A program made the translations under genes and the position numbers. This document shows, piece after piece, positions 11,598 through 22,825 of a DNA stretch of 64,000 nucleotides (the first letter of the stretch is position 1; each line of letters starts with the position of its first letter). Source of the DNA: Lentinus brumalis (lineage: Eukaryota > Basidiomycota > Agaricomycetes > Polyporales > Polyporaceae). The notes below the pieces were generated by a model. The model was given only the letters and a program-made list of their open reading frames with translations. It did not search any database and had not been told where the DNA came from. The stretch covers positions 682,001-746,000 of the forward strand of contig MARA01000016.1 in the NCBI GenBank assembly GCA_001792895.1, given 5' to 3'.

Positions 11598-14559
11598 ATG
11601 TCTTCGTCCTCTGACGACAACTCTCCAGTCGATCCTTCTGACAACGCCGCTCGGCCTTGTACACCAGACGCGGATCCCAATCCTCTTGGGAAAGACCCGA
11701 ACTCTACCCCTGCTAGAGCTAGCGCGACTGCGACTGCTCACGCGTTCGACCGCCCTGTCAAGAAGGACCTGCGCCCCGTCTATACCGGTCTCGAGAGGAT
11801 GGAGTACAACCTGAAACAGGTGACGCTCGAGTCCTTCCTGGAGGATTATCTACCCGGGACCAACATTCCCAAGAACCACCTGAAGAGCCTACGTTACGTT
11901 GCTGACCTGTCGAAACAAACGCACGAGTGGAAGATCAACACCGCAATTGTATGTCGCCAGTTCTCCTTGTATCGTCTCTGTGTTGCTCACTCTCTGGTTG
12001 AATTGAAGTGCCGCTTGGCGAACTCAGTTACATCTTGCAAGAAGACCCCGAAGGGTCAGAAGAGCAAGAACAAGACCAAGAACAGCGACGACTGTCCCAT
12101 CGTCACGCTGGACATTTCCAACTGGTCTCCCAAGGCTCCAGTAAAAAGGGCTGAAACTGCGGAGGATCTGGATGGTGCGAAGGACTCGGGTGATGCGGAT
12201 GATGCGGACGATGCGGAGGATCCGGACGATGCGGACGATGCGGAGGATCCGAACGATGACGATGGCAATGCAGATGACGCAGACGACACGGGCAACGCGG
12301 ACGCCGCGTCCTCAGACCCCAACGATGTTGAAGCCACGAGCGACCCAGACGATGATTTGAAGACTGCCACACGTGTCGACGTTGGTGTCTTCTTCAAGAA
12401 CGACCGCTTCAAGGACGTCGTCTCCATACCCCCTGCGGAGTTCATGAAGACGAGCAGGATGAAGTCGAAAGCAAACAAGGAAGTACGCAAGAATCACGTC
12501 GGTCGTTGCTCGTGGGCCGACGTCGTGGTGCCCATCGAAGTTAAGATCAACACGCAGAAGTCTGCGTTCTACTTCGAGGACGACCCCACCAAGTTCCTCC
12601 GCACGGACAGCAATGACGGTCGCGAGGCGTTAGGCCAACTCGGCGAGTACATCGGCCAGGTCTTCGGACACCAGCATCGTGTCCACCTGTATGCCGTCTA
12701 CGTCTACAAGGATCGTGCACGCCTGCTCTACTTCGAGCGTCAGGGAGCGCTCGTCTCTGAGCCATTCAAGTATGGCACACGCAAAGACCTTACCCTCCAC
12801 ACTTTCTTCTGGCGCCTCGCGAACATGTCTCGAGATCAGCTCGGGTTCGATCCAACGGTGGTTCCGGCCGACGCTGACGCTGTGGAAGAAATGCTCGAAT
12901 ATGCTCCCCGTGCTCCCACCGACTACATCGAGAAGCAAATATATCGCGCACTCTCCGTTGACCCCACGGACCCGACGATCTCCACCTCGAGCCAATGGCC
13001 TCCGTACGAATTGAAGATGTGTGGCAGGCAGTACATCATCGCACGTCCCATGTCTGCTAGCCCCGCTCTCTATGGCCGATGCACGCGGGGCTTCCTGGCA
13101 TACGATATCACTGGGAAGGCCGTCAGGTTCTTGAAGGACGTATGGCGACTTGACCTGGAGCGAGTACAACCGGAGCACAAGGTGTACGAGCGATTGCACA
13201 GCAAAGACGTCGGATACATCGCAACCTGTCTGGCACACGAGGACGTCCCGTCGAGTAACGGTGACTGGCAGCGCACAACAGTCCACTCGCTCTTGAGTCC
13301 ACCTCGGCCTGCACGTGGGCATTACCGTCTGTTGATAGAGGAGGTCTGTCGGCCCTTGACGGACTTCAAAGACTTCGCGGAACTTACGGCCCTCATGTGC
13401 TTTGCGATCATCGGTGCGTGTAATCCGATCGACTGCCCACACAGCTTGGCATGTTGACAAGTCACTTCTAGCGCATCGGGAAGCCTGGGAAGATGCGGGT
13501 GTTCTGCATCGGGACATCAGCGTAAGCAACATCTTGATTTTCGAGCCAGGCCGCGGGAAAGTTATCAGAACTGCCATCCTCTCCGACTGGGACTTGTGCA
13601 AGTTCAAGGAAGAGATGTGCGTGGATCTGAAGGCTCGAACTCCCGATCGCACGGTACGGCTCTCAATTCGTCGTGAGACACGTCTACATATCTGACTGTT
13701 CCATCAGGGCACATGGTACTTCCGCTCTGCACTATCCGTCCGATTCCCATGGCGACCGTACATGCTGGCTGACGACATCGAGTCTTTCGTCCACGTCTAC
13801 CACTACTGCGTCTTACGCTTCCACGAAACAAACCGGACCGCTGAGCTCGCCGGTTACGTGGAAAGTGTCTACGACGTCGTCACAGTGCGTAAGGCGGACG
13901 GCGCGCACATCGGCAGCGTGACAAAGCTCGACCAGATGCGAAGCTCGACGCCCCAGATCGAACCAACCACAAACAAGACGCTCATGGCTCTCCTCACGGA
14001 GATTGCGCAGCTCTGCTCTGAGCACTACGCAACCATCGACCTCAAGCAGCTGGCGACTGAGTACGGCGATCCTAAGCTAAGCGGCGAGGAAGAGGAGCCG
14101 AACTCAGTCCCAGAGCAGGCCAGTATACTCTTGAGCCGGCGTAAGCACTCTAAACGACCACGCCACGAGTCTCCCGAACCTATGACACCATCGTCCGCAG
14201 ACACGCAGCCGACGGTGGCATCGGGTGACCATGGAGCAGTGCATCCGACGGTCATGTTGGATGGCCAGAGCAAGCCGCAGCCGAAGCTGAACGATCACGA
14301 GGCACTCCATGCCCTCTTCATGCGGTACGCGACGGGGAACCCTGACGAGAACGGCCGCTCGGTGCGATGGCTTGGGACAAGCACCAAGTGCGAGGACCTG
14401 TTCAAGGGTACGAGCGTGGCTCCGCGGAAGGACAACAATTTTTCGTCGTCGTATCGGAGCCGCGGATGTAGTCAAGATCAAGATGAACCGCCTACCAAGA
14501 AGCGCAGGAGGGGCGATGGAACCTCGCTGCCGGGTGTGGAGGAGAGTCAGGAGGAGTAG
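11598..14559 (+). CDS. FunK1-type fungal protein kinase, copy 1
   Basis: Four exons (11598-11948, 12009-13413, 13472-13653, 13708-14559) join in frame to 929 residues. The N-terminal half has an acidic Asp/Ala insert and then VDVGVFF and WADVVVPIEVK (E294, K296), reminiscent of a PD-(D/E)XK core. The kinase part follows: likely beta-3 lysine in RFLKDVW (K493), conserved EHKVYERL, catalytic loop HRDISVSNIL (D600, N605) and DWD at 624-626 in place of DFG. The C-terminal tail has CEDLFKGT, a basic KKRRR stretch and an acidic end. FunK1 (Pkinase_fungal) kinases are expanded in basidiomycetes and their substrates are unknown. It is the first of a tandem array and looks intact with all kinase catalytic residues. 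Confidence 0.88.
12201..12254 (+). repeat. Two 27-bp tandem repeats encoding DADDAEDPx
   Basis: Two nearly identical 27-bp units lie in the acidic insert of FunK1 copy 1, with shorter related units on both sides. Copies 2 and 3 lack this insert. Confidence 0.8.
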
Positions 14560-14702
14560 GTTGAGGAACACCTGTTTGCACTGATGTAGTATAAGATCGT
14601 GGACGGTGGCGAGTCGGCCTCAGCGCGAGACTCTATGGAAGGTGCGCTCCCTGTAGGCGATAGTGTCCCTCCAGATGTTGTTTTCAACTGGATTGTTTTC
14701 TT

Positions 14703-14815
14703 ACATCGTGGCTTCCGAATCCTACGCTGAGTGTTGCCCGTGTATCTCGTTTCAAGTCACGTGTGATCCTTACACGCATGAAACTGTCGCGGGATGAGCG
14801 TCAACAAAGTTGCAA
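14703..14815 (+). repeat. FunK1 3'-flank repeat, unit A
   Basis: Similar to 19120-19230: both contain TTCCGAATCCTACGCTGAGT followed by TCACGTGTGATC and an ACGCATGAA segment. The match lies downstream of FunK1 copies 1 and 2, showing that duplication covered flanking DNA as well as coding sequence. Confidence 0.75.
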
Positions 14816-14852
14816 ATGACCGATGTGGTATTCAGGTCCCTTGTTGCACTGG

Positions 14853-14893
14853 TTCTCTCCTCCTCCTCCTCCCCCTCCCCCTCCTCCTCATCC
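14853..14893 (+). repeat. Polypyrimidine (TCC/CCT) tract
   Basis: A run of CTCCTCCTCC-type units with only C and T apart from one late A. Low complexity; no function inferred. Confidence 0.8.
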
Positions 14894-15725
14894 CCGTTGG
14901 CCGTGATACAGAACTCGAGGGTCCCCAACGCCGTGCAGGTAAGTACTGAAGTCAATTGCACGACAGACGTCTGGTGGTTTGAAGTTGTTAGCTGCTTCCC
15001 TCAGTTGTCCGGGGAGTCACGTCTCTGCTTCTGTCCCGGCGTATGACACGTCAGGCTGGAAGACAGCACTTGAGTTGGCTTCAGCTCGCTATCATCTCCG
15101 GTCGGTATGTGTGTCCGTGTATCTTCGTGCCATCTATATCGCCTCTGACACCCCTCTATCCCAGATTAGTCAGAAATCCAAGCGCGTTATGAGCGAATCA
15201 ATAGGCCATGCAGGCCTCGATGCTGCGCGTTGCCGTCAGGGAGGTGTCGGACGTACGGATGAAGCGGGGACCAAGCATCTCGCTTGGAGGTGCGCGAGCG
15301 GGCCGGGCGGCGAAGAACACACTCCCGCAGCTTCGTAAACCACCATACAGCAGCAAGAATGCGTCAACCGCCGGTCCGCGTCAGCTCGAAACGGTCAACT
15401 CAATGGGATGGCGACTTCAGGTTCTCTCAGGTGTCATCCGCTCTTTGCACGAACGACTCGTTTCGTGAAATCAGAAGGTTGGTCTCGCCGATAACAGTCA
15501 TTGACCGACTCCGGCCTTCCCGCGGTTTTCTCCGCCTCGGTCTCACAGACAGGGTGTGGCATAATAGATGCTTGCGTCTCGTTCCCGCAACCCCGCCCGA
15601 GGGGATAATATTGCAGCACGTTATGCAGTCGAACGGCCAACTATAACAACCCGAGATTACACCGCCCTCCTCCATCGCAGACCTCACAAGATGGCTTTTC
15701 CCACCGCTGGTTTGCTCACCCTCAG

Positions 15726-15866
15726 GACAACAATTTCTCGTCACCATATCCGAGCCACGGATACAGTCAAGATCACGATGAACCACCCACTAAGAAGCGC
15801 AAGGGGGGCGATGGAGCTTCGCTGCCGGGTGTGGAGGAGAGCGTGGAGGAGGGAGTCGAAGAGTGA
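15726..15866 (+). pseudogene. FunK1 3'-end relic
   Basis: An open stretch of 46 codons plus TGA reads DNNFSSPYPSHGYSQ, then DEPPTKKRK, then ASLPGVEES. It matches the last residues of FunK1 copy 1 almost codon for codon. No kinase domain lies upstream, so this is the detached tail of a lost copy. It keeps an open frame and its own stop, which suggests a recent deletion. Confidence 0.85.
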
Positions 15867-16492
15867 TGAGTTAGTCGGCCCGGGACGACTCGACGCAGGG
15901 GATAGGATGTTAGGTCTGTTGTCTGTTCGGACTGCGGACTTTACCGTTTTGCACTTGCATGCTGTGTGTGTAGTATACTTCTATCAACTACCGTTTCTGT
16001 TCTGTATCGCAAATGCGACTGTTGAGAGCTCTTGAACACGGCCGATGGGCGAGCGCCAATCACGGCCGAACTTGAACTTCAGCCACTTTAAGCGGCCCCT
16101 TCTGCTTGCATCTGCACCACCACCTCCTGCGAAACAACCGTGCCATAAGTGGGCGAATATAGGCGAATATCTACAGACTTGATTGGCTCAAGCACCCCCA
16201 CATCCTGTACCAATCGTTGGGAGAAGCAACAGCATCTTGTGAACCCTGTCGCAAGACCGCCGTCAGGTTCCGGAAACCACCTTCATTACACAAGTCGAGC
16301 CTAGCAAGTGCGTTGAGCTCACCCCGTAAATATGCAATTAATGACTGACATCCATTATTCAGACGCATCAGCCCCACGCGTGAACCGCTACCAACCACGC
16401 TCACCTTCGTAGCACGACTCGCCACTGCTCGGCGTAGTGCCAGTATACGACCTGCAGCCTGAGGGTTTCCGGTAGAAGCTTGACGTGCCAAC
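15867..16492. other. Intergenic, FunK1-2 upstream region
   Basis: About 625 bp with no gene. A segment near 16060-16090 (GAACTTGAACTTCAGCCAC) resembles the sequence upstream of FunK1 copy 3 near 19220, consistent with a duplicated promoter. Confidence 0.5.
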
Positions 16493-19032
16493 ATGGACAT
16501 AGACGACATTGCAAGAAAGGTGAAACAGGTCTCGATCACGACCATGTTCGACACCTTCATTCCCGGCGACGATCCTCCTCGAGAAATTCTGGCAGACGCG
16601 TACTTCAGGACAGTGTCCGAGGCCAGCGCGAAGCGGAAGCGTTCTGCACATGCTCCGTCTCGCTTGAAGGGGCAAATCACTGATGACATAGTGAGTGGTT
16701 CCATTCATGAGTGCGTCAGCTTGCTATGCTGAACGTCCCACGTTTCAGTGCAGGATATCGAAGTCTATCGTGGAGGCCGCATCGGGAGACCACTCTCAGG
16801 CGCCGACGATTGTCACTCAACATATGTCGCTTGGATCGGTTAGTGGCAGAGTCGGCTGCAACGGCTCGGACAGTATACCGAATTATCCAGCCGGAGGAGT
16901 CTTCCTTCACACGGGGTGCACGACGTCCGAGTCTCATGCCCAGCTTAGTGCCAAGACTGTCCAGGACGAGACCCTCACGCAGCGGATAGGAGCCTTCGAG
17001 TCCTGGACCCATCTCGTAGTGCCTATTGAAGTCAAGGTCGACGACCGGGAGTGCGCCTTCACGTTTGGCGAAGGGCGCGATCATCACATGAGGACGACGG
17101 AGTCGGCGATCCATGCGCTCGAGAGGACCGTGAAGCACGTCGGACAGCTAATCACTCACCATCATCGTACGCACGTCTACTCCCTCTACATCTTCCGGCA
17201 CCAGGCACGCATCCTATACTTCGACCGCGCATACACGCTCGTCTCCGAGCCGTTCAAGTACGGCACTCGTCAAGACGTCACGCTCCACACCTTCTTCTGG
17301 CGCATCGCCCGCATGTCTCGAGAGCAGCTAGGGTTTGACCGGACTGTCTCCCCGGCGAACCCCGAGAACGTGAGGTCGATGCTTGCATACGCCCCCGACG
17401 CGCCTAGCGACTATGTCGAGGAGCAGATCTATCATGCGCTATCCGTAGATTCGAAGGACCCTGCAATCGTGACGTCGAGTCGCTGGCCCGCATACGAGCT
17501 CACAATGTGTGGCCGGAGATACGTGGTCGGCCGTCCCATGTTTTCCAAGCCATCTCTGCACGGCCGTTGTACTCAGGGCTTCCTGGCATACGAAATCGAA
17601 AGCAGGACTGTGCGCTTCATTAAGGATTGCTGGCGACCGGACTTCCATGGTGCACGACCCGAGCACGAGGTGTACAAGCGACTGAATGACGCTGGCGCCG
17701 AGAACGTCCTGACGTGCTTGGGGTACGAGGACGTACGTAGCTCGGGTGGTTCCTGGCAAGTAACAAGGACTCAAAAGGCTGTCAATCGCTCGCGCGCCCC
17801 AACTTTCGGGCATTACCGTCTCCTGATCAAGGAGGTCTGCCGGCCGCTGACGGACTTTCATAACTTCAAGGAGTTCACATTGATCATGTGCGATGCTATC
17901 ATTGGTATGTTCCATGTGATCTCATGTGGACGCGTCACTCATGGTTCCTGCAGCCCATCGAGACGCCTGGGAGAAGGCCGGTATTCTACACCATGATGTT
18001 AGCGTAAATAACATCCTGATCTACGAGGACGGCCGCGGAAAAGTGGAACAACTTGGTATCCTTTGCGACTGGGACTTGTGCAAGGACAGGGAGCAGGTTG
18101 AGCGCAATCAGAAGAAAGGGATGCCGGATCGTACGGTACGCTCCACGGTTCGTGATGAGACTGACACGCACTCACGGTGCATCGTTCAGGGAACATGGCC
18201 CTTCCGCTCTGCCTTATCCTTGCAGTTCCCCGGAATGCCATACATGCTTTCAGACGATGTTGAGTCGTTCATACATGTCTACCACTACTGCGTCCTTCGC
18301 TTCCACGAGACCAACATCTGTAACCTGGCAAGTTTTGTCGAGTACACCTACAATGCCGTACGGGTGCGCGAATCGGACGGTGCACACATCGGCGGCAGGA
18401 ACAAGCTCCAGCAGATGCTGTCCTCGCCTCCGCCTATGGAAGTCTTGCACAACCACACCCTCAACCAATTGCTCGTCGACATCTCCTTGCTATGTTCCCA
18501 GCACTACTCCACGATAGATATCGCCCGCCTCCGCCAGACATACGACCCTCAAGTTCAAGAGCCTCAGTTGGACCTTGAGGAAGAATGCGAGACCCGCTCA
18601 GCCAGGTTTCTCAAGCTGCAACCTCCGCAAGACGTGCCGAAGGTCCAGAACGCAACATCAAAATGCTCGTTCGTTGTCCGAAGCAGCGTAGCAGGGGAAC
18701 CCCTCCTGCACAACCATGAAGCACTCTTCGACCTCTTCGTGCGCTATACATCAGGTGTCAAGGACGAGACGGGCAAGGTCGTGCGATGGCCGAAGACAAA
18801 TACCAAGTGCGCGGACCTGTTCAAGGGCACGAGGGTCGCTTCACGCAAGAGCAACAGCTTCTCGTCGTCGTATCCGAGCTACAATGACGCACATAGCCAA
18901 GACGAAGCTGAACAAACTACGAAAAAGCGCAAGGGGAGCGACGGTTTTTTGCTATCAGGTCTGGACTCGAAGGAGAGTCAGCAGGAGGAGGAGGAGGAGG
19001 AGGAGGAGGAGGAGATTGAACAGCAGACATGA
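16493..19032 (+). CDS. FunK1-type fungal protein kinase, copy 2
   Basis: Four exons (16493-16690, 16749-17904, 17954-18135, 18190-19032) join in frame to 792 residues. The N-terminus MDIDDIARKVKQVSI and FDTFIPGDDPP is shared with copy 3, not copy 1. The EVK motif is at residues 160-162 (LVVPIEVK), but the upstream acidic position of copy 1 (VDVGVFF) reads YPAGGVFL here. The kinase part has FIKDCW (K358), catalytic loop LHHDVSVNNIL (H464-H465-D466, N471) and CDWDLC (490-492). His replaces the usual Arg of HRD. The tail has CADLFKGTRVA, KKRKG and a run of more than ten Glu codons before the end. It looks intact and probably binds nucleotide; full activity is uncertain because of the HHD change. 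Confidence 0.87.
18975..19019 (+). repeat. GAG/GAA microsatellite encoding poly-Glu
   Basis: A run of GAG and GAA codons at the C-terminus of FunK1 copy 2. Slippage here would change only tail length. Confidence 0.8.
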
Positions 19033-19119
19033 CGGTCAGTCGGATTCGGGAGACTCTGTACAAAGTCTGCTGCCTGTACGCGATCATTGTGTCATTAGTA
19101 CTTGAATGGTCGTGACTTG

Positions 19120-19230
19120 AATCGCATCGTGGTTTCCGAATCCTACGCTGAGTGTTGCGGTGCGTCTCGTGTCACGTGTGATCTTGAACGCATGAAGTTC
19201 GCGGTATGCGCGCCAACAAACTTGAACTTG
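19120..19230 (+). repeat. FunK1 3'-flank repeat, unit B
   Basis: Counterpart of 14703-14815 with the same TTCCGAATCCTACGCTGAGT core, here between copies 2 and 3. Confidence 0.75.
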
Positions 19231-19550
19231 AACCACTTCGACACCTTGCCCTCACCCTGCAAGTCTTACGAAACCGTTGACGAGGTGAGTGAGCTGGTTG
19301 CTTGACGTGTTACGCATTTCGTCATACTCACTGTGTTCACCAGCAGCACTGCTTAGCCTTCGGGACTTGAACTCAAGGCCCGGGAAGTCGCGCTGCAACC
19401 ACCCTCCGTCGCACACGACTTCAGTCAGACTCTCGAGGACACAGCAGCTCCTGCACTTGTCTCTTCAGCGCACGAGACTATACCTGATACAGCTGCCATT
19501 GTTACACACCGCGCGAAGTCCAGCACGGCTCCTCGCACGACGCGGTACAT

Positions 19551-22401
19551 ATGGACATGGATGACATTGTCAAGAAGTTCAAGGAGGTCTCTCTTCAGAA
19601 GATGTTCGACACCTTTATTCCTGGCGACGACCCTCCAGAAGACATCCTGGACGAAGCGTACTACAGGACAGCTCCGACAGCGGAGTCGACGATTGGAGTG
19701 GACAGCGTGAGGGAACGCACTGCGAGCGGGCCTCGGAAGGGGGATTTCACTGACGAGATAGTACGTGGTTCCATTCCGGGTTTCGGTTGAAGCTCTGAGG
19801 TTGGTATGCTCACGTCCTTCATTACAGTGCAAGATTTCTAAGTCTATCGTAGAGGCTGCATCAGCGGACTCGGCACCGACGATTGTGACTCAAGCCATAC
19901 CGCGTTCACCACTCAATAGCCGAAACGGCTCCAACGCTTACACGGAGCGCAAGATACCCCTTTATCCAGCCGGCGGAGTCTTTCTGAAGATGCGCCAGAC
20001 AACTTCGTCTCATGCCCCTGCGTGCGAGCAGGAACACCCCGATGTGCTCAGTACCGCCAGCATTGAAACCCGCAAGCAAGAACCTGGACGCTTCGAGTCG
20101 TGGGCCGAGCTCGTAGTCCCTATCGAAGTCAAGGTCGAGGACTGGGACTGCGAGGACTGGGACTGCGCTTTCACCTTTGACGACGAGCGCAAGCACCACC
20201 TGGAGAGGACGGAACACGGGGTTAATGCACTCAAGAGGTTCGTCAAGCACGTCGGGCAGCTATTCACTCGTCATCATCGTACGCACATCTACGCCCTCTA
20301 CGTGTTCCTCCGCCAGGCACGCATCCTGTACTTTGACCGCGCATACACGCTCGTCTCCGAGCCGTTCAAGTACGGCACCCGCCAAGACGTCACGCTCCAC
20401 ACCTTCTTCTGGCGTATCGCACGCATGTCTCGTGAGCAGCTGGGGTTCGACCCGACCGCCGTCCTCGCCAATCCAGACGACGTGGGGTCCATGCTCGCGT
20501 ACGCGCCGGATGCTCCCAGCGACTACGTCGAGGAGCAGATCTACTATGCGCTCTCTGTCGATCGGCAAGACCTTCTGTCCGGTTCGACGTCCAGTAACTG
20601 GCCTGCGTACGAGCTCACAATGTGCGGACGGAGATACGTCGTCGGCCGTCCCATGTTCTGCAAACCGTCGCTGTATGGCCGGTGTACCCGGGCTTCTTAG
20701 GATACGACATAGAAGGCAGGGTCGTTCGGTTCATCAAGGACTGCTGGCGGCCCGACATCGATAGTGCGAGACCCGAGCACGAAGCGTACAAACGTTTGAA
20801 TGGTGCCGGGGTCGAGTATGTGCTGACGTGCTTGGGGTACGAGGACGTTCGTGGCTCGGACGGCTCTTGGCAAGTTACGAGGACTCAGCAGGCGGTCAAG
20901 CTTCCACGGGGCCGAGTCGCTTTTGCCAGTGGGCATTATCGTCTCCTCATCAAGGAGGTCTGCCGGCCGCTGACGGACTTCCAACACTTCAGAGAGCTCA
21001 CGACGATCATGTGTGACGCTCTCACTGGTACGTTCCATGCAGTCTGTTTGTCAAGTGTGCGCCATACTCACAATGAGCTGTAGCTCATCAGGATACCTGG
21101 GAGAAGGCTGGCATTTTGCACCATGACATCAGTCCAAACAACATCCTGATCCACGAGGACGGTCGCGGACTCGAGATAGAGCGATGCGGCATGCTCTGTG
21201 ATTGGGACTTGTGTAAGGACAAGGAGCAGGTCGAGCTCGACCAGAAGAGAGGAATGCCGGACTCCAGGGTATGTTTTGCGCTTTGTGGCCGATAGGACAT
21301 GCGCTCACAGGCCGTTGTACAGGGAACCCGGTATTTCCGCTCCGCGCTGTCCCTGCAGTTCCCCGAGAGGCCCTACGAACTGTCGGACGACATCGAGTCG
21401 TTCGTTCACGTCTTCTACTACTGTGTTGTCCGCTTCCACAAGAACTACGGCATCAACCTAGAGTATTTCGTAGAGACGACGTTCGAGGAGGGCTACTTGC
21501 GCAAGGCCGATGGCGCTCGTATCAGCGGGGACAAGAAGCTCTACCATATGACCAGCACGCGCGCTCCTCTAAGCCTCCACTACCAGAACCGAATCCTCCA
21601 CCATCTTCTCAAGAGCATCCACGAGCTATGCCGAGAGCATTATTCTGCAGTCGATATTGAAGCCCTCCGCAAGCGATATGACCCTCCGAGTCCTTCGCCG
21701 CCGCGAGCCTCTTCTCCCCTGGAATACAACACTGTGCCACTCACGGAGATGTCCAACCCGCGCCTTTATCAGATCTTGACAGAACGGCATAAGCGACTAC
21801 AGAAAACTCGACAGGTCGAGGACGTCAAGCCGGAGCCCGACGCAGAACCATCGGGCACTGGTCAAGATCGGGCTGCTCGGCCCCTGCTACGTGACCACGA
21901 GGAGCTCTTGCAGCTCTTCTTGCGATACGCCATGGGCACCGTACACGACAAGCAGGGAAACCCTCTGGTGTGGTTCGTGGACAAATGCAAGGACCTCTTC
22001 GAGGGCACGCGGGTGGCTGTTCCGAAGTGCGATGGTGTCTCCTCTGCGTGGAGTTATGAGCCGACGGCTTCGGGAAATGGGTGTCGATCGGACGACGACG
22101 ATGACATGGGCGGACAAGACGAGGATGGCGCGGGACGCAAGACGAAGATGGATCAGACGGGGAAGATGAAGGCAGTACGGACGACTCGAGCGAAGACGAG
22201 GATTCTGGGGAGGAGACAGACGAAGCAGGCGCGAGTGACGGTGCTGCCGCGCTTGGAATCATTGGAGAACCGTTGGGTGGACTTGAGCTTGAGTCAGATA
22301 GTACGAGCGACTCGAAGGAAGACGAAGAACGACCATCAAAAAGGCGCAAGACCGGCGGTGCTTTTTCGTTGCCCGAACTGGAGGACAGTCGAGACGCATA
22401 G
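19551..22401 (+). pseudogene. FunK1-type kinase copy 3, two frameshifts
   Basis: Same exon plan as copy 2: exon 1 (19551-19760, MDMDDIVKKFKEVSL) and exon 2 from 19828 with LVVPIEVK. The frame breaks near 20687-20692, where one G seems missing from a CCCGGG run: GRCTR should run on into GFLGYDIE but instead ends at TAG. The next frame continues FIKDCWRPD, LHHDISPNNIL and CDWDLC. A second shift near 22100-22135 moves the tail out of frame; the alternative frame gives a normal end (SKRRKTGGAFSLPELED, then DA and stop at 22399-22401). A 15-bp duplication near 20140-20165 doubles EDWDC. Splice sites are conserved, so decay is recent or the shifts are sequencing errors. The HHD change is shared with copy 2. 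Confidence 0.8.
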
Positions 22402-22825
22402 ACTGAGCAGTAGTTGTCTCCAACGGGAGAAGCTAGCTTGGAGTAGATCTTGTAGACGCACTTCAATTGGAGAATTTCGCGCTACACGCCGCTCTCGCCT
22501 GGTACTTATCAGTGTGAGAGGAACTGGTTTTGTGCACACCATGTATCACTATTTCCTAGGATGCGTACAGTGTGGTCGTGGTCGTTGATGTAGGAGAATT
22601 GAATGTTGCCGGACAGAAGCAAGGGCTGGGAGGATATCACGCGGTGTAGCAGTCCATCCAAGACACGGGAAGACGACTTGAATACAGCGCGACAGAACGC
22701 TCTGCGCAGTGCCAAGACACGTCACATTGCTTGAACCGTCGGTACCAATGCCGACGGTACTGTTATCGTGGACACGCGCACGACGTTCACCGCGGCTGAA
22801 GGTCAACATCAGGCTTCGGGAGGCC
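22402..22825. other. Convergent intergenic region
   Basis: About 420 bp between the ends of FunK1-3 and the minus-strand deaminase-like gene. It must contain both 3' UTRs; no gene seen. Confidence 0.5.

Larger units (their letters stand above)
14560..15725. other. Intergenic spacer of the FunK1 array
   Basis: No gene. It contains the 3' flank shared with FunK1 copy 2, a polypyrimidine tract near 14853-14893 and anonymous sequence up to the relic at 15726. Confidence 0.55.

Noticed and set aside
12190..12260. Short regular repeats that could suggest a CRISPR-like array
   Set aside because: They are contiguous in-frame coding repeats without spacers in a eukaryotic gene.
12630..13652. A 340-codon open frame on the minus strand
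   Set aside because: It is antisense to the conserved FunK1 coding sequence, has no motif, and reflects GC-rich codon bias.
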